A DNA stretch of 5,661 nt from a bacterium (GTDB lineage Bacteria; Cyanobacteriota; Vampirovibrionia; Gastranaerophilales; Gastranaerophilaceae). The notes beneath the pieces were generated by a model that had not been told where the DNA came from, did not search any database, and saw only the letters and a list, made by a program, of their open reading frames with translations. This document shows, piece after piece, positions 5,064-5,661 of this stretch. Numbering within the stretch: the stretch's first letter is position 1; the number at the start of each line of letters is the position of its first letter. The position numbers and the translations under genes are program-made. The stretch spans positions 1-5,661 of the forward strand of contig JAGOIO010000099.1 of assembly GCA_017995595.1 (NCBI GenBank), given 5' to 3'.

Positions 5064-5661
5064 TTATTCATATAGATTAAGCATTTTTTCAAAGTCTTTG
5101 ACCTCCATGGTGCAAAAAGCTTCGACAAATTGCTTATCTTTGAGCATGCCTCTATACTGATTAAGTCCAATAGCGTGGTACTCATAATTTTTTTGTGAGG
5201 TTTGAGACGGGTAGCCGGCAATCATTTTTCGCTTAGTTTCTATAAAATCCGTTATGTCGCAAAAAGAGTTTACAAATCCAAGAGTTGCCCAAACTTCATA
5301 AAAGCATATTTGTAAGTTTTTTTTAGTCTTTGCACCGGATTTGATTAATTCATTTAATAAAATACCGCAAGCCTTGTGGTCAGGGTGTTGGTCAATGATG
5401 TTCGGTATAAAAATATAGTCGTATTGAGAAATATCTATAGTCTTAAATTTTTCCATATTATCAAGTAACTTTTTATCTGGGATTCTTAAAAACTTAAAAT
5501 TTTTAATTCCTGCAATCTTCATAGCATTAGAAAATTCATTTTCTCTAATTTGTGTAACTTCTTCTGCAGATTTTTCAGCAATTCCTTTTCTTCCGTCAAT
5601 TAATAATATTACGTCAAAATTATCTTTGAATTTAGATAAAAATCCTCCCATTCCTATACTT
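5064..5661 (-). CDS. LmbE/PIG-L family deacetylase, C-terminal part (partial at right edge)
   Basis: Members of this family are usually zinc-dependent enzymes that deacetylate N-acetylglucosaminyl groups in sugars, glycolipids or small thiols. The frame stays open past the Met at 5651: the upstream codons read Ser-Ile-Gly, giving SIGMGGFLSKF. This fits the segment just after the N-terminal HPDDE metal motif, so that motif lies outside the window and the Met at 5651 is internal. Counting from that Met, visible family signatures are ILLIDGRKG (15-23), an Arg36-Glu37 region (RENEFSNAMKIAGI), IDQHPDH at 86-92 holding the second metal-binding His cluster, and YRGMLKDKQFVEAF (166-179) near the C-terminus. 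The stop is TAA at 5066-5064. It converges on the chemosensory genes and is probably functionally separate from them. The substrate cannot be assigned; bacillithiol-type and envelope-sugar deacetylases both belong to this family. Confidence 0.88.
   Translation of the reverse strand, partial: SIGMGGFLSKFKDNFDVILLIDGRKGIAEKSAEEVTQIRENEFSNAMKIAGIKNFKFLRIPDKKLLDNMEKFKTIDISQYDYIFIPNIIDQHPDHKACGILLNELIKSGAKTKKNLQICFYEVWATLGFVNSFCDITDFIETKRKMIAGYPSQTSQKNYEYHAIGLNQYRGMLKDKQFVEAFCTMEVKDFEKMLNLYE

Noticed and set aside
1..5661. CRISPR array, tRNA, insertion sequence or prophage genes
   Set aside because: No regularly spaced repeats, no cloverleaf, and no transposase or phage-like frame was seen on either strand.

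Overview
The window is strongly AT-rich bacterial DNA, densely packed, using the standard genetic code and AGGAG-type ribosome binding sites. It carries most of a chemosensory signalling cluster plus the 3' part of an unrelated metabolic gene. The AT bias, a HAMP-less sensor and a chemosensory pathway feeding a REC-GGDEF output would fit an uncultured gut or environmental lineage such as Vampirovibrionia/Melainabacteria (Gastranaerophilales). That placement is a low-confidence inference; no rRNA or marker gene is present to test it.

Layout. Positions 1-1066 (minus) hold the N-terminal 355 residues of a CheA-type kinase: an Hpt domain with phospho-acceptor His51, a second helical region and an acidic linker; the gene runs off the left edge. 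Eight bases upstream of it, 1075-2118 (minus) encodes a methyl-accepting protein with two membrane helices and almost no periplasmic loop. A 141-bp divergent intergenic region (2119-2259) has candidate -10 boxes for both directions and nested inverted and direct repeats. On the plus strand, 2260-3741 encodes a REC-GAF-like-GGDEF diguanylate cyclase. It overlaps by 29 bases a tandem CheW-CheW adaptor (3713-4753). Positions 4754-5063 separate these genes from a convergent, right-truncated LmbE/PIG-L-family deacetylase (5064-5661, minus).

How it fits together. Receptor, CheA-like kinase, CheW-type coupling protein and a diguanylate cyclase with a receiver domain are the core parts of a Wsp-like pathway. 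The receptor and adaptor would control the kinase, which would phosphorylate Asp53 of the cyclase and so change c-di-GMP. No CheR, CheB or stand-alone CheY is visible inside the window.

The least expected part is the 310-bp 'empty' gap at 4754-5063. On the minus strand it holds a weak hairpin after the deacetylase, a strong Shine-Dalgarno site, a 36-codon ORF, a 15-bp stem that encloses most of that ORF, and a strong intrinsic terminator (hairpin plus nine T). In the stem and in an inner helix, pairs that would be A.C mismatches in a plus-strand RNA are G.U wobbles in a minus-strand RNA. This suggests a discrete minus-strand transcript that is either a structured small RNA, a small-protein gene, or both.
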